From assembly GCA_963714875.1 (NCBI GenBank), contig CAVQQI010000009.1, positions 1-23,521 of the forward strand: a DNA stretch of 23,521 nt, read 5' to 3'. Source of the stretch: JBAOHV01 sp963714875. GTDB taxonomy: Bacteria > Actinomycetota > Acidimicrobiia > Acidimicrobiales > Microtrichaceae. The position numbers were made by a program, and so were the translations under genes. Position 1 is the first letter of the stretch, and the number at the start of each line of letters is the position of its first letter. The notes below the pieces were generated by a model. The model was not told the DNA's origin, searched no databases, and was given only the letters and a program-made list of their open reading frames with translations. Shown here one piece after another: positions 7,558 to 19,400 of this stretch.

Positions 7558-10500
7558 CGCAGATCGGGGGGTTGCTCGGAGTCGGTCGGCTGTTCGGGCT
7601 CTGCCAGCTGCGCCGGTGCGAGATCGATGCCGGCAGTTGGCACGCCGACGAGGCGACGCCGGTGGTCGAGCACCATCAGGTAGCCGACCATGGAGAGCCC
7701 GACCAGGGTCGCCAGGATGCCCAGCCACTCGACCGGGGAACGACCGAAGCTGAGCGTCACCTGGTTCTCCGTGGGCACCACGACCATGAAGTTGGGTGTG
7801 ACCCGGTAGGGGCCGTCGGCACCGCTCACGGTCCAATTGGGGAAGTACGAGATGCGCACCATGACCGGCACGCCGATCTGATCGACCTCGAACGACACCG
7901 AGTCGGTGCCCACCTCGACCTCGCTGACCTCCACCGGAGGGTTGGCCGTGACCGGCTTCTCGGTCGCGGTCGACGGCGCCCGCTGCCAGCTGTCGGGGCC
8001 CGACGACGCCAGCGGAACCGCCCATGCGTTCGGATCGTTGTACCAGAGCACCGCCGGCCCAGGACCCTTCGGCGGCTTGGGCTGGCCCTCGACACCCTCG
8101 GGTGGATCCACCTCGTAGACCCATCCGTCGATGTGGTCATCGGCGTCGGAGAGCACCACGGGCTCGTTCTCCATCGGCACGACCAGATCCGTCTCGGCCA
8201 CCTCGAACACGACCCAGCGCTGCTCGGTCGGCGCACCGGTGTTGGAGTCGATGTAGGCGAAGGACTCATCTGCGACCTGGGTGAGGCGGTCGTCGGTGAG
8301 GGCAGCCTCGATCGCTGCGTCCGTGGTCGCCATGTAGTACTTCACGCCCATCATCTGCAGGTGCGAGATGCCCTGCTGGATGTCGAACTCGCTGTAGGGG
8401 AGGTCACGCTGGGCACGCGACGGCCCGGTGGAGAGCTCGGACTGGTTCAGGAAGTGGAACGGCGTGGTGGTCGAGGACTCGAAGTAGAGGCCTTCCATCG
8501 AGCCGATGCAGCCATCGGTGAAGTACGGCAGCAGCATCAGCGCCATGGGGGTGCCGAACCGCTGCAGGTCGCCCTCGTACTCCCACATCGCGCGACCGCA
8601 GCCGTGCTCCTCGCCGACTGCCGTCATCGTCTCCATGATGCCGGCGAACTCGGGATAGGCATCCTTGCCCTCGAGCCCCGCGTAGTTCCACGAGGCCCAG
8701 TTGTGCACGATCGTGGTCTCGAAGTCGATCCCGCCCCAGCTGTACACCGCACGGTTCGGGTTGTTCGGATCGGTCCCGGGGGTACCGCCCGGCAACCAGC
8801 TGAACGCACCCATGAGCGTCACCGCGGCGATGAGCGCGACCAGACCGGCGCCGAACGCGCCGACCCATGCCGGCTCCTCACGTTGTTGCCACCATTCCTG
8901 CAGCGCGATCGCGACAGAGCGGATCACCAACGCCAGCGCCAGGCCCGCCAGCAGGTAGAGCGCCAGGTAGTAGAACGGCAGCAGACGAGCGTTCCAGAGC
9001 CGGTACTGCGGGAAGAAGCGGAAGATCCAGGCGAACGCCATCACCGTGAGGGCGAGGAAGTACCCCAGCCGCACACGGTGGATGAGCGTCAGCAGGATGC
9101 CGAGACCTGCCAGGGCGAACACCAGGTTGCGATACGGCATGCCTCCGGAATCCAGGATCGGGTCGGCCAGCAGGTAGTCGGTGTAGCGGGTGTACTTCTC
9201 CCACCCCATGTCGTTCATGTAGGTGCTGTTCGCGTAGAACGGCAGGAACCAGAACAGCGACAGCAGGAACCCCACCGGGCCCACCACCGCGCCCCAGCGC
9301 AGCAGTCGCACATCCCACCCGGCGAAGACGGTCAGCACCGCGGCGACCGCCACCAGGGTCCACCACCACGGGGACGACTCGACCAGGCCGAGCGCCATCA
9401 CCATCACGACCACGCCGACGAAGACCAGCCCGGCGCCCAGCGCCACACGACGGTGCTCCGGACGTCGCCAGTACTCGAGCACCGCGGGTTGGAAACCGGT
9501 GAACAGCGCAAGCCCGACCAGCGACGCGACCGCAGGGAACAGCCACTGGGGGAACGCCGAGTCGATCACCGAGCCGATCACCGGCACCCGGTCACCCGGC
9601 ACGATCAGCAGCAGCGTGCCGGCGACGAGGACGCCCGCCACCACCCGACCGGCGACCGACGCATCCCACCACGGGGTCCGGTCCTCGCGACGCACGAACA
9701 GCAGCACGACGGTCGCGATCACCACGAAGATCGCCGGGATCAGGTGGCACAGGATCGTCAACCCGAACAGCACCGCACCGAGGGCACGGTCCGCGCCGGT
9801 GCGGATGCCTCGGAAGACGACGGCCAGGAACAGGAAGGCGAACGTCAGCGAGATCGAGAACGCGAACTCCCCGGCCATGGTCGAGGCGCCGTTGCCTCCG
9901 AGGATCGTGAAGCCCTTGTCGTAGATGAAGAACAGCGACGCCACCGCCAGGATCGGCGGGCCAGGGAACGGCACCTTGGCCGCCCTGCCGAACAGGTAGA
10001 TCGCGATGGGCAGTGTCACCAGTCCCGAGATGGTGACCAGCTTGAACGCCACGTTGTACGGGATCGGCAGGAGCAGCACCGTGACGAACGCCGCGCCGAC
10101 CCACACCAGCGGCCGGAACCAACGGTCGCCGATGCGACGCAGCGCCCAGCGCGTGCCGATCACCACACCGGCCATCAACAGGATCCGCACCGCGACACCG
10201 GCGACGATGGCGAGGGTGGAGCCCTCCCACATGCCCGACCCGGCGGCCAACCACACCACGAACAGCGACGGGACCACCATGTAGTACACGTAGGCCGGGA
10301 ACCCGGCGTACCAGTCGGGAGTCCAACCGGTGACACGGAGGTCGGGCAGCAGGTGGTCGGTCAGGAAGCGCGGCCCCCAGACGTGCGCACCCATGTCGCC
10401 GCCGGTGGCGGTGGTGTTGCTCAGCACCTGCCCCGGGTTGAGCGACAGGAACACCAGAAGGCTCGCTCCCGCGACGATCAGCCAGCCGACCCAGTTCTGC

Positions 10501-10727
10501 ACCGTCCGCGTGGCGTCGCGCTGTCGCTGGATGTCCTCGTCGTCGAGCACCTCGTCATCGAGCACCTCGTCGTCGAGCAGTGCCGCTCCAGCGACGTCGG
10601 CGGCGCTCCCGGGCCGGTCGTCGGTCGGGTCGGTGGTGGCACCCTCGTCGAGGGGTTCGGGCGCGGAGATCTCGTCGGGCAGGGACGGCTCGCCGTCCGA
10701 CTCGCCGCTGCGGGTCAGGTCATCCAT
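7554..10727 (-). CDS. Large polytopic membrane protein, PTPS-related / GT-C-like
   Basis: This 1057-residue protein starts with an acidic soluble stretch of about 75 residues. About a dozen or more hydrophobic helices follow to about residue 660, then a large outer soluble domain, and a last helix near residue 1010. The block after the first helix (GGDMGAHVWGPRFL near 109-122, then GWTPDWYAGFPAYVYY) resembles the 6-pyruvoyl-tetrahydropterin-synthase-related membrane family and the first loop of GT-C glycosyltransferases, where an acidic residue is catalytic (D111 here). A role as a lipid-linked sugar transferase is inferred from that and from coupling to the GtrA-GT2 gene, which could supply a polyprenyl-phosphate sugar. 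Residues 50-64 are three copies of a VLDDE-type repeat. The ATG at 10727 has a weak ribosome site; CACGAT nearby is a poor -10 match. Confidence 0.75.
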   Translation of the reverse strand: MDDLTRSGESDGEPSLPDEISAPEPLDEGATTDPTDDRPGSAADVAGAALLDDEVLDDEVLDDEDIQRQRDATRTVQNWVGWLIVAGASLLVFLSLNPGQVLSNTTATGGDMGAHVWGPRFLTDHLLPDLRVTGWTPDWYAGFPAYVYYMVVPSLFVVWLAAGSGMWEGSTLAIVAGVAVRILLMAGVVIGTRWALRRIGDRWFRPLVWVGAAFVTVLLLPIPYNVAFKLVTISGLVTLPIAIYLFGRAAKVPFPGPPILAVASLFFIYDKGFTILGGNGASTMAGEFAFSISLTFAFLFLAVVFRGIRTGADRALGAVLFGLTILCHLIPAIFVVIATVVLLFVRREDRTPWWDASVAGRVVAGVLVAGTLLLIVPGDRVPVIGSVIDSAFPQWLFPAVASLVGLALFTGFQPAVLEYWRRPEHRRVALGAGLVFVGVVVMVMALGLVESSPWWWTLVAVAAVLTVFAGWDVRLLRWGAVVGPVGFLLSLFWFLPFYANSTYMNDMGWEKYTRYTDYLLADPILDSGGMPYRNLVFALAGLGILLTLIHRVRLGYFLALTVMAFAWIFRFFPQYRLWNARLLPFYYLALYLLAGLALALVIRSVAIALQEWWQQREEPAWVGAFGAGLVALIAAVTLMGAFSWLPGGTPGTDPNNPNRAVYSWGGIDFETTIVHNWASWNYAGLEGKDAYPEFAGIMETMTAVGEEHGCGRAMWEYEGDLQRFGTPMALMLLPYFTDGCIGSMEGLYFESSTTTPFHFLNQSELSTGPSRAQRDLPYSEFDIQQGISHLQMMGVKYYMATTDAAIEAALTDDRLTQVADESFAYIDSNTGAPTEQRWVVFEVAETDLVVPMENEPVVLSDADDHIDGWVYEVDPPEGVEGQPKPPKGPGPAVLWYNDPNAWAVPLASSGPDSWQRAPSTATEKPVTANPPVEVSEVEVGTDSVSFEVDQIGVPVMVRISYFPNWTVSGADGPYRVTPNFMVVVPTENQVTLSFGRSPVEWLGILATLVGLSMVGYLMVLDHRRRLVGVPTAGIDLAPAQLAEPEQPTDSEQPPDLR
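10536..10580 (-). repeat. 15-bp tandem repeat coding for VLDDE units
   Basis: Three consecutive 15-base units start at 10536, 10551 and 10566, differing at two positions in total. On the minus strand they encode LLDDE, VLDDE and VLDDE in the acidic N-terminal tail of the large membrane protein. Confidence 0.85.
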
Positions 10728-10815
10728 GGATCCAACATCGTGGCACGGACCACCGCAGCCACGATGGCATCGGTCACGGCCCGATCAACCACCCCGACGC
10801 GACCCGAACAACCGC

Positions 10816-11082
10816 TCAGCTGGACAGCGAACGCCGATAGCGGGTCGGCACCGCGCTGATGTCGTGCAACACCCCGTCGAGCGCCACGGACTCGCCGTCG
10901 CGGTGCCAGCTGCGGGTGTCGCAGATGGAGCAGGACCGCATCTTCAGGTCCGATCCATCGATCGTCAACGCGATCTCGACCACTTCGTTGCCACAGGCCC
11001 TGCACGTCGACACGTCGAACTCCACCGTTCTCTCACCGACCGACACCCCCAGAGCACCGGTGGGATCGCCCTCGGGCGACAC
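10816..11082 (-). CDS. Small zinc-ribbon-like protein of unknown function
   Basis: An 88-residue protein with two Cys pairs, TCRACG near residues 26-31 and SCSICD near 50-55, spaced like a zinc ribbon or rubredoxin-type knuckle. The rest is polar and has no membrane segment. I do not recognise a named family. The GTG at 11082 is the longest start; the GTG at residue 20 (11025), preceded by a GAGAG stretch, is equally plausible and would place the first Cys pair near the N-terminus. It lies 88 bases upstream of the large membrane protein and 76 bases downstream of the CPBP protease, on the same strand. Coding is supported by the conserved-looking Cys pattern and the lack of a better frame; function is open. 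Confidence 0.6.
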   Translation of the reverse strand: MSPEGDPTGALGVSVGERTVEFDVSTCRACGNEVVEIALTIDGSDLKMRSCSICDTRSWHRDGESVALDGVLHDISAVPTRYRRSLSS

Positions 11083-11141
11083 GCGGACCCATCGGCAGGC
11101 GGGAGACGATGATGAGTCGACGCATGGAATTGGGCCGAACG

Positions 11142-11151
11142 ACCCATGGGT
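11142..11151. repeat. 10-bp palindrome after the CPBP protease gene
   Basis: ACCCATGGGT is self-complementary and lies 8 bases past the CPBP stop on the minus strand. It may be a weak terminator stem or a regulator site for the small zinc-ribbon gene. Confidence 0.25.
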
Positions 11152-11158
11152 GCCGGGC

Positions 11159-11908
11159 TCAGCTGCCGAGATAGAGCAGCACGACCGTGGAGAGGTTGAA
11201 CCCGATGTGCGCCCAGATGGCTCCGCCCAGACGCCCGGTGCGCTCAGCCAGCGTGCCGGCGATCAGGCCGAACACGAACAACCCGGCGAACTGCAGGACC
11301 TGGAAGTGGATCGCGGCGAACACCGCCGAGCTCAGCAGCACCGCGGCCACCGGCGACATGCCCCGCTTGGTCAGCGACCGCAGGAACAGCCCTCGGTAGA
11401 ACAGCTCCTCCACCACCGGGGCGCAGATGCCCACGAGGAACGCGAACAGCAGCCAGCTGGGGGTCGAGCCAGCTCGGTCGGCCAGCTGGCGGGCAGGTTC
11501 GGACAGCTCGTCGCCATCGGTGCCGGTCAGCCAGAAGATCGGCAGGTACAGCACCGGCAGCAACAACAACTGGGCCACGACCCCGATGAGCAGGCCGATC
11601 GGCGCATCGGTCCAGCGCGCGCGCAGCCCCAGATCGACCACGACGCCGTTGCCCTTGGTCGATGCCGCCCAGACGGTCACGCCCAGGTAGCCGGCCCACA
11701 GCGGCACCTGCAGCAGCCCGAGCCCCCAGATCGGCACCTGATCGCTGCTCTCCCAGCCGGCGGCGCCGTAGATCAGCGATCCGATCAGGATCGACAGCAC
11801 CGTCGCAGCGAGGATCCCGGTCGCCACGTCGCCCAGACCCCATCGCGGCCCGTCGGCGGGCGCGCCGCTCGAGTACGGGACCGCCGGCTGCTGCGGCGGG
11901 AGGGTCAC
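11159..11908 (-). CDS. CPBP family intramembrane metalloprotease
   Basis: A 249-residue membrane protein with about six to eight hydrophobic helices. The CPBP (CAAX protease/bacteriocin-processing, Rce1-like) signature is complete: EELFYRG (E167, E168, R172), FAAIHF (H201) and HIGFN (H234, N238). These residues form the catalytic centre inside the membrane. Substrates of actinobacterial members are mostly unknown. The GTG at 11908 overlaps the stop of the DUF3499 gene by four bases (GTGA), which supports this start and shows the two genes are translated together. The first 25 residues are Pro-rich and cytosolic, with no signal peptide. Confidence 0.9.
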   Translation of the reverse strand: MTLPPQQPAVPYSSGAPADGPRWGLGDVATGILAATVLSILIGSLIYGAAGWESSDQVPIWGLGLLQVPLWAGYLGVTVWAASTKGNGVVVDLGLRARWTDAPIGLLIGVVAQLLLLPVLYLPIFWLTGTDGDELSEPARQLADRAGSTPSWLLFAFLVGICAPVVEELFYRGLFLRSLTKRGMSPVAAVLLSSAVFAAIHFQVLQFAGLFVFGLIAGTLAERTGRLGGAIWAHIGFNLSTVVLLYLGS

Positions 11909-12174
11909 GCCCCGATCAGGTCGAGCTGGCCCGACGACGCGTGCCCGGCGCCCCGCTCGGAGTCGGGCCCGGAACCGTGCTCGGACCGCTCATCACACAG
12001 GCTCCACCCGCGTGGCACCGACAGGCCGTCGGCATGCAGGGCGCAGAGGTCGTGCACCATCGGGTGCGCCTCCACCGACAGATCGTCGAGGACCACGACG
12101 CCCTCCGCGTAGGCGTAGGAGAGCGTGGCGGCCGCAGCGTTGCCGCAACTGGGACGAGCACAGCGCCTGTTCAC
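11905..12174 (-). CDS. DUF3499 family protein
   Basis: The 89-residue protein begins VNRRCARPSCGNAAAATLSY, continues with YAEGVVVLDDL and DLCALHADGLSVPRGW, and matches DUF3499, a small actinobacterial family with paired Cys and a DLCxxHA motif that suggest a metal site. Its function is unknown; in relatives it lies near phosphomannomutase and a WhiB regulator. A longer frame runs to 12345, but I chose the GTG at 12174: the family begins there, and TACCTT, a good -10 box, lies 7 bases before it, pointing to a leaderless message. The C-terminal 25 residues are polar and family-variable. It is divergent from ftsH and overlaps the CPBP gene by four bases. Confidence 0.85.
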   Translation of the reverse strand: MNRRCARPSCGNAAAATLSYAYAEGVVVLDDLSVEAHPMVHDLCALHADGLSVPRGWSLCDERSEHGSGPDSERGAGHASSGQLDLIGA

Positions 12175-12181
12175 CGCGCAG

Positions 12182-12187
12182 AAGGTA
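12182..12187 (-). promoter_or_regulatory. -10 box TACCTT, leaderless start of the DUF3499 gene
   Basis: TACCTT on the minus strand is followed by seven bases and then the GTG start at 12174. No ribosome binding site fits. It is half of a divergent promoter region shared with ftsH. Confidence 0.55.
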
Positions 12188-12358
12188 CCGGCGGTCCGGC
12201 CAGCGCATGTGGATACCTGCTCCGGATCGCCACCGACCCGACCGGCCATGACCGACAGCGCCCCGCACCGGGCACATGGGCGCCGTGGAACGATGACGAG
12301 GCCGATGGTGTTCTCAGAGAGCCGGCGCGCACGCCTCGGCGACACACCCCCGAGCTTC

Positions 12359-12364
12359 TAGGCT
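12359..12364 (+). promoter_or_regulatory. -10 box TAGGCT, leaderless start of ftsH
   Basis: TAGGCT is followed by GTGGCA and then the ATG at 12371, the spacing expected for transcription starting at the start codon. No Shine-Dalgarno sequence is present. The rest of the 196-base divergent gap shows no other clear element. Confidence 0.6.
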
Positions 12365-12370
12365 GTGGCA

Positions 12371-14416
<2,046 letters not shown>

Positions 14417-14449
14417 ACGGCGGAGGTCCCCACCTCGACCGATCGAACT

Positions 14450-14489
14450 GTGCTGCGGAGCGCGTCGGTGTCGGCGCGTTCCGCACCAC
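14450..14489. terminator. Long hairpin between convergent ftsH and thioredoxin-like genes
   Basis: TGCGGAGCGCG (14454-14464) pairs with CGCGTTCCGCA (14475-14485) with a single G-T wobble, and flanking GTG/CAC adds three more pairs past one mismatch. The loop has 10 bases. Lying in the 83-base gap between two stops, it can serve both strands. T-tracts are lacking. Confidence 0.55.
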
Positions 14490-14499
14490 ACTTCGCAGG

Positions 14500-14970
14500 T
14501 CAGTCCTGGTCCTGGTCCTGGTCCTGGTCGTCGCCACATCCGGGAGGAACGCTCCCTGGTTCCCTCACCTCGGCGAGCGCGGCCCACAGATGTGTCGCTG
14601 ACACCGGGCCCAGGAACGACTCGCGCACGACGCCCCGATCATCAGCGATCACCACGATGGGGACCGCCTCGACCTGGTAGCGACGGTGCAGTGCCGCGTC
14701 GGCGGTGGCTTCGACCTGCTGGACCGCCACCTGGTCGGACTCGAGCACGCCGGCCTTGGTCCACACCGCGGCGCAGGTGTCACAGCTGGCCGAGGTGAAC
14801 ACGACCACCAGCCATGGGGCGTCCGGTCGGTCGAAGTCGTTGCGGTCGAGCTGGGCGGGCGCCTCGTAGCTGGCACCCCGGGTCGGGGCGTCAGGTCGAC
14901 GGCGCTGCAGCGCGAGCGCCAGCACCACGACTGCCCCGGCCAGCGCGACGGCGAGCAGCACTCTGTCCAC
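14500..14970 (-). CDS. Membrane-anchored thioredoxin-like protein
   Basis: A 156-residue protein with an N-terminal hydrophobic anchor (residues 4-21) followed by Arg residues, and a thioredoxin fold: WLVVVFTSASCDTCAAV with the CDTC redox pair at 63-66, and the cis-proline region EAVPIVV (P104). The positive residues just after the helix suggest the redox domain may face the cytosol, or that the helix is inserted late; this is unresolved. The C-terminus ends in a run of Asp-Gln repeats encoded by a hexanucleotide repeat. The GTG at 14970 begins 13 bases after the DUF5719 stop, with a GGGGA sequence upstream, so the gene is the last of the large GT operon. It might serve disulfide chemistry in envelope proteins; this is inference. 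Confidence 0.8.
   Translation of the reverse strand: MDRVLLAVALAGAVVVLALALQRRRPDAPTRGASYEAPAQLDRNDFDRPDAPWLVVVFTSASCDTCAAVWTKAGVLESDQVAVQQVEATADAALHRRYQVEAVPIVVIADDRGVVRESFLGPVSATHLWAALAEVREPGSVPPGCGDDQDQDQDQD
14503..14529 (-). repeat. Hexanucleotide repeat at the 3' end of the thioredoxin-like gene
   Basis: GTCCTG is repeated four times plus GTC on the plus strand, directly before the stop codon. On the minus strand it codes for alternating Asp-Gln. Copy change by whole units would lengthen or shorten the tail without a frameshift. Confidence 0.9.
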
Positions 14971-14983
14971 GGGTCCCCGATCC

Positions 14984-16498
14984 TCAGCCGCCGACGGGCT
15001 TCAGCCCGTCGCGTTCCAGCGGCAGCGGCACCGCGAGCCCCATCGACAGATCGTCCTGATCCACGAACGTGATCGTGCGTTCCACCACCACCGGTGCGGT
15101 GGCCTCGACCAGCACCGTGACCTCGCCCCGGCCGAGGCCCTGACCACGAGTGGCCACCGCGAAGCTGTCACCGGCAGCGATCTCGACCTCGTCGGCCAGC
15201 AGTGTCCCGTCGCCGTTCCCACCGATGGCCGTGGCCGACACCGTCACGCTGGCCGAAGTCGGGTTGTGGACCAGCACGGTCGACTCCTGAGGTCCGCCGA
15301 CCACCAGGCCGGTGGCGGCCCACAGCGTCGCAGCGACCGGGGTGCCGGTGCCGATGGCCGTGCCGCGGGTCGTCGGAGGACGAGCAGTGACCTCGGGGGC
15401 TGACGGGTCCTCACGTGGTCCGGTGATCGTGACCACCCGGCCGACCACCACCGGCGCACGCGCGCCGGACTCCACCCTGATCGCGTGGAGGCCCTCGGGA
15501 GGGATGCGGGTCTCGGCACTCAGGTCGAGCACGGCATAGCGGCGTGCCGGCACTTCGACCTCGAACGGCTCCGGGGGCAGCTGCACACCGCCGAACGGGG
15601 TGACCTGGACCGCGACCCGGGCCGCCTGCTCTCCGGGGTTGAACACGACCAGACGCTCGCTCACGCCGGGCCCGGCGAACCCGTCGGCGAAGCTCCACTC
15701 CGACTCGGCCTCGGGAACTCCCAGCTGCAGCCGCAGGCCACGGGTCGCGGGAACATCGCCCTCTGCCGGAGTGGCCAGCGTCTGCGCGGTCTCGGCGATC
15801 AGCTGTCCGTTGCGGAGCTCGACCGAGATCGCGAACTGGTCGCGACGTTGCGCTCCGACACCCAGGTCGATCACCCGCGAGGTCCTGGCGGGCACCACCA
15901 CGCCCTGCCACTCGGGTGGCTCCCGAACGCCGTCGTCCACTGCAGCGGAGATGTCCACCGAGGCGTCCTCCGGGAACGGGTTGAACAGGTGCAGCTGGGC
16001 GGTGGTGTTGCGCAACGTGGTCTGCGACGGGAAGTACCAACTGCCCGACGAGGACGTGGAACAGGGAACCTGGTCCACCTGGTTCGTGCCCGTCAGGCGG
16101 TGCTCCACCACGAGCTGCCCGGCGCTCGACTCCACCACGACCGAGAGCCCGGTGGCCCCGAAGGTCGAATTGACCCCGACCCTGGTCGGACCCGGTGCGG
16201 GAACCTCGACGGTCGCCTCGCCCACGATCCCGTCGGCGTTGTAGGCGGTGAGCTTCGCCGTGGTGTCCTCGCCGGCAGGGTTCATGAGGAACAACGAGTG
16301 TCCGAGTGGCTGCTCGGTGGCGGCCCCACCCGCAGCGCAGTACCACGTGGACGACAGGGCATCTGGGCTGCCGGCGGCCGGCACGGGTGACGGTTCGAGC
16401 CCGGCGGAACTCGGCACCGCCGTCCCGTCGAAGGACAACGCGAGTGCGACGACCGCAGCGGCGGTGCCGGCCAGGAGCAACAACCGGGAGGACCTCAA
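14984..16498 (-). CDS. DUF5719-like secreted or membrane-anchored protein
   Basis: A 504-residue protein with an N-terminal signal or anchor (LLLLAGTAAAVVALALSF), followed by repeated beta-rich stretches such as SLFLMNPAGEDTTAKLTAYN, RLVVFNPGEQAARVAV and TVLVHNPTSASVTVSA. These NP-type repeats are the pattern of DUF5719 proteins, found next to large glycosyltransferases in actinobacteria; function is unknown. The fold is likely a series of immunoglobulin-like modules outside the membrane. The start is a TTG at 16498 that overlaps the stop of the upstream GT gene (TTGA), with GGAGGT six bases before it, so this rare start is well supported. It may work with the GT as an outer partner; that is inferred from coupling only. 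Confidence 0.78.
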   Translation of the reverse strand: MRSSRLLLLAGTAAAVVALALSFDGTAVPSSAGLEPSPVPAAGSPDALSSTWYCAAGGAATEQPLGHSLFLMNPAGEDTTAKLTAYNADGIVGEATVEVPAPGPTRVGVNSTFGATGLSVVVESSAGQLVVEHRLTGTNQVDQVPCSTSSSGSWYFPSQTTLRNTTAQLHLFNPFPEDASVDISAAVDDGVREPPEWQGVVVPARTSRVIDLGVGAQRRDQFAISVELRNGQLIAETAQTLATPAEGDVPATRGLRLQLGVPEAESEWSFADGFAGPGVSERLVVFNPGEQAARVAVQVTPFGGVQLPPEPFEVEVPARRYAVLDLSAETRIPPEGLHAIRVESGARAPVVVGRVVTITGPREDPSAPEVTARPPTTRGTAIGTGTPVAATLWAATGLVVGGPQESTVLVHNPTSASVTVSATAIGGNGDGTLLADEVEIAAGDSFAVATRGQGLGRGEVTVLVEATAPVVVERTITFVDQDDLSMGLAVPLPLERDGLKPVGG

Positions 16499-19400
16499 CT
16501 CCCACCTCCGGCTCGATCGCCGCGCCGTCGCACCACCGGGGGCACGTCGAGGTGCTCGGCAGGGACGGTCCGACCGGCCTCGTCCTCACCCACACCCTCG
16601 ACGTCGGTCGCGTCGGCGCCCTCGTCCACACCCTCGATGTCGCGACGTGCACCGTCGCCGTCGGCATCATCATCGCCGGCGGGCTCGTCATCGACGTCGA
16701 CGGCGCTGGCCGACCAGCTCGTGCCGCGACCGTCGGCGGAGGCGAGCACCTCTCCGTCGGGAGCGAGCACGACCAGCGGTTCACCCCGCCCCACGCGTCG
16801 ACGGCGACGCGATCCCGGCGCCACGATGCGACGCCGACGTGCCAGCAGCAGCACCAACACGATCAGCGCCGTGACCTGCACCGCCTGCAGCAGACGGGCG
16901 ATCGCCGGAGTGGACCAGATGAGCTCTGCCGAGCCCCCGTCGTCGGTCGTCCACTGCTGCTGCCACCCGAACAGCGGGCTGCGGTCCGACGGCTGACCGT
17001 CGACGGTCAGCGACCAACCGTCGTCGGCGGTCTCCGCCTGGGCGATCTGCCGATCGGCGTCGAGCTCACCGGTGAACCGCGTGCCGGTTCCGGTACCGAG
17101 CACCGCCGGTGGGCGCTCCAACGCCACCTGTGTCTCGTCGCGCAGCGCGACGTCACCGCCGCCGGGCAGCTCGAGATCGCTGATGTCGGAACGCAGCGGC
17201 CACGGGCCGTCGACCTGGAACAGCACGAGCCCCGGATTGAGCTCGACCTCGGTGAGGTCGAGCTGCTCGCGGAGCGCGGCCAGCGCTCCTTCGGGCACGG
17301 GAACCTCTCGCTCGGCAAAGGGCTGCGGCGCCGGGCGATCCACGACCACCACGTTCTGCACGCCCATCGGTGCCAGCAGACGCCCCAGGCGGCTCGTCTG
17401 ACCTCTCAGCGCCGCATCGATCGCGGCACGGAGTGTCGCGATGCCGTCACCGCCGTCCAACCGGTATCGCTGGGTGATCAGCGGGTCCACGCCGATCGAG
17501 GTGCCCGCCGACAGCCCTTCCATGGCATCGAGCGGCCAGCCGGCGAGCGGGAGCACGTCGGGGTCACCGATCCACACCGTGCGCGAGCTGTCACCCTCGT
17601 CGACCAGTTCGAGTACCCGCCCGAAACCGCCCTCGGGCTGGTACCACCGCCCGTCGACCGCCGCTACGCCCACCGGCACCAGCGTGAGCGCGAGCGCCAC
17701 GGCCGCGACGCCCGACAGCACCTGCGGCAGACCGAAGTCGGAACCGATGACGTCGTGCTCGAACGCGAGCGCTCCCATGGCGACCGACACCGCGAGTCCG
17801 AGTGCACCCGGGACGAGGAACAGCTCTGCGCCTGCACCGGCGAGCATGCCGTCGGCGGCGAGCAGGATGGTCACCGCCCACGACACCAGAGCGACGGCCC
17901 AGCCGACGAGCGCCCACCGCAGACGCCAGGACCGACCGGCGGCCAACGCGTAGCCCGCGGCGACCAGCAGCCCCCAGCCGAACAGCCCGACCTCGACCGG
18001 CCCGACCGAGCCGGTGATGAGCTCGGTCGCCGACGGCATGGCTCCCCGACCGACCCACAACCCGGTGAGCGTTGCGGCATCGCCCCTGGTCAGCGCGGCG
18101 ACGAGCCACGGAAGCACGACCGGCACCGCCATCGCCGCTCCGCCGAGACCCATGACCGCCATGGACCCTCCACCACGGCGATCGCCACTGAGCGCGAGGA
18201 CCGCTCCGATGAGTAGGACCACGAGCAGCAGCACGAGCGCTCCGAGCGGCGTCACCGCGGCGACCACACCGAGCCCGAGGGCGACCCCGGCGACCTGGCG
18301 GAGGCGGGGCGGGAGCGGTGCTTGCGGGTCGGCGAACGGCTCCACGCCTGACCCCACGGCGATCCGACGCACGATCCAGGGCGCCGCGCCGTAGACCCAC
18401 AGCGCCTGCAGGCGCCCCTCGGCAACGGCGTTGAGCACCACCGGGTTCAACCCGTAGGCCGCGAGCATCGCGGCCCGGGCCCTGACCGAGCCGGTGTGCA
18501 CCAGCAGCTTCCATGCACCGAGCGCCCCGAGGAACAACGGGGCCAGCACCAACAGGCGGCGAGCCAGGCCGATGGAACCGAGCAGGACGGTGCCGAGCGC
18601 CCCGAGACCCGGGATCACACCCGGAGCGACCGCTGCTTCACCCATCCCCGCTTCGCGCCACCCCGACCACCACTGGGCCAGCAGCGCGGAGGCACTCGGG
18701 CCTGCGTCGACGAACTCCCGGATCGCCGGGATCGGTCCGGTGAACAGGTCGCGGGCGCCGAGCAGTATCAGCAGCGCAGCCACGATGGCGAGCCCGGCGC
18801 CGTACCTGCTCGACCCGGATGCCAGGTCCTGGACGTAGCCGCGACCGGCGTTCGCTGCAGCCTGCAGGCGGTTCTCGCCCTCACCGGAACGGACCAGGCC
18901 ACTCAGCCGCGAGCTCCCCTGGCGCATCAGCGGCAGGTAGTCGGCGTCCCGGGCGCGACGAGTCCGCCGCACCCTCGCCCGGGCGCCGAACAGCGACGGC
19001 AGGTTCCACAGATTCCACAGCCACGAAGCGACGATGTCGCCGGCACGGCTGAACCGTCCCAACAGCATCGACCCGAGCAGGTCCATCAAGGACAAGAACG
19101 CCACCACCGGCACGACCCGCAGAAGGCGAGGGAGTTCGTAGTTGCTCAGCATCGTGCGCGCCTCGTGGCGCAGCTCGAGCCGTTCCCGCTTCTCGGCCAC
19201 GCGACGCTCGCCGAATCGGGCGCGGTGGCGCACCACCACGGGCGGATGGAGGTGGACGGTGGCCGCTGCGGTGTGGACGCGCCAGCACAGATCGATGTCC
19301 TCACCGAAGTAGGGGATCCCCTCGGTGAACCCGCCGATCGTGTCGAACAGATCCGCCCGGATCAGCAGGCAGGCGTCGGAGACGGCGAAGACCTCCCGCG

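Noticed and set aside
7572..10859. Plus-strand open frame of 1095 codons
   Set aside because: It lies opposite the large membrane protein, is made of Arg/His/Gln/Glu runs, and has no recognisable domain. It is a shadow caused by base composition.
12175..12345. N-terminal extension of the DUF3499 protein
   Set aside because: The extra 57 residues contain Cys and could look like a zinc finger, but they precede a good -10 box and are not part of the family, so they are more likely upstream DNA.
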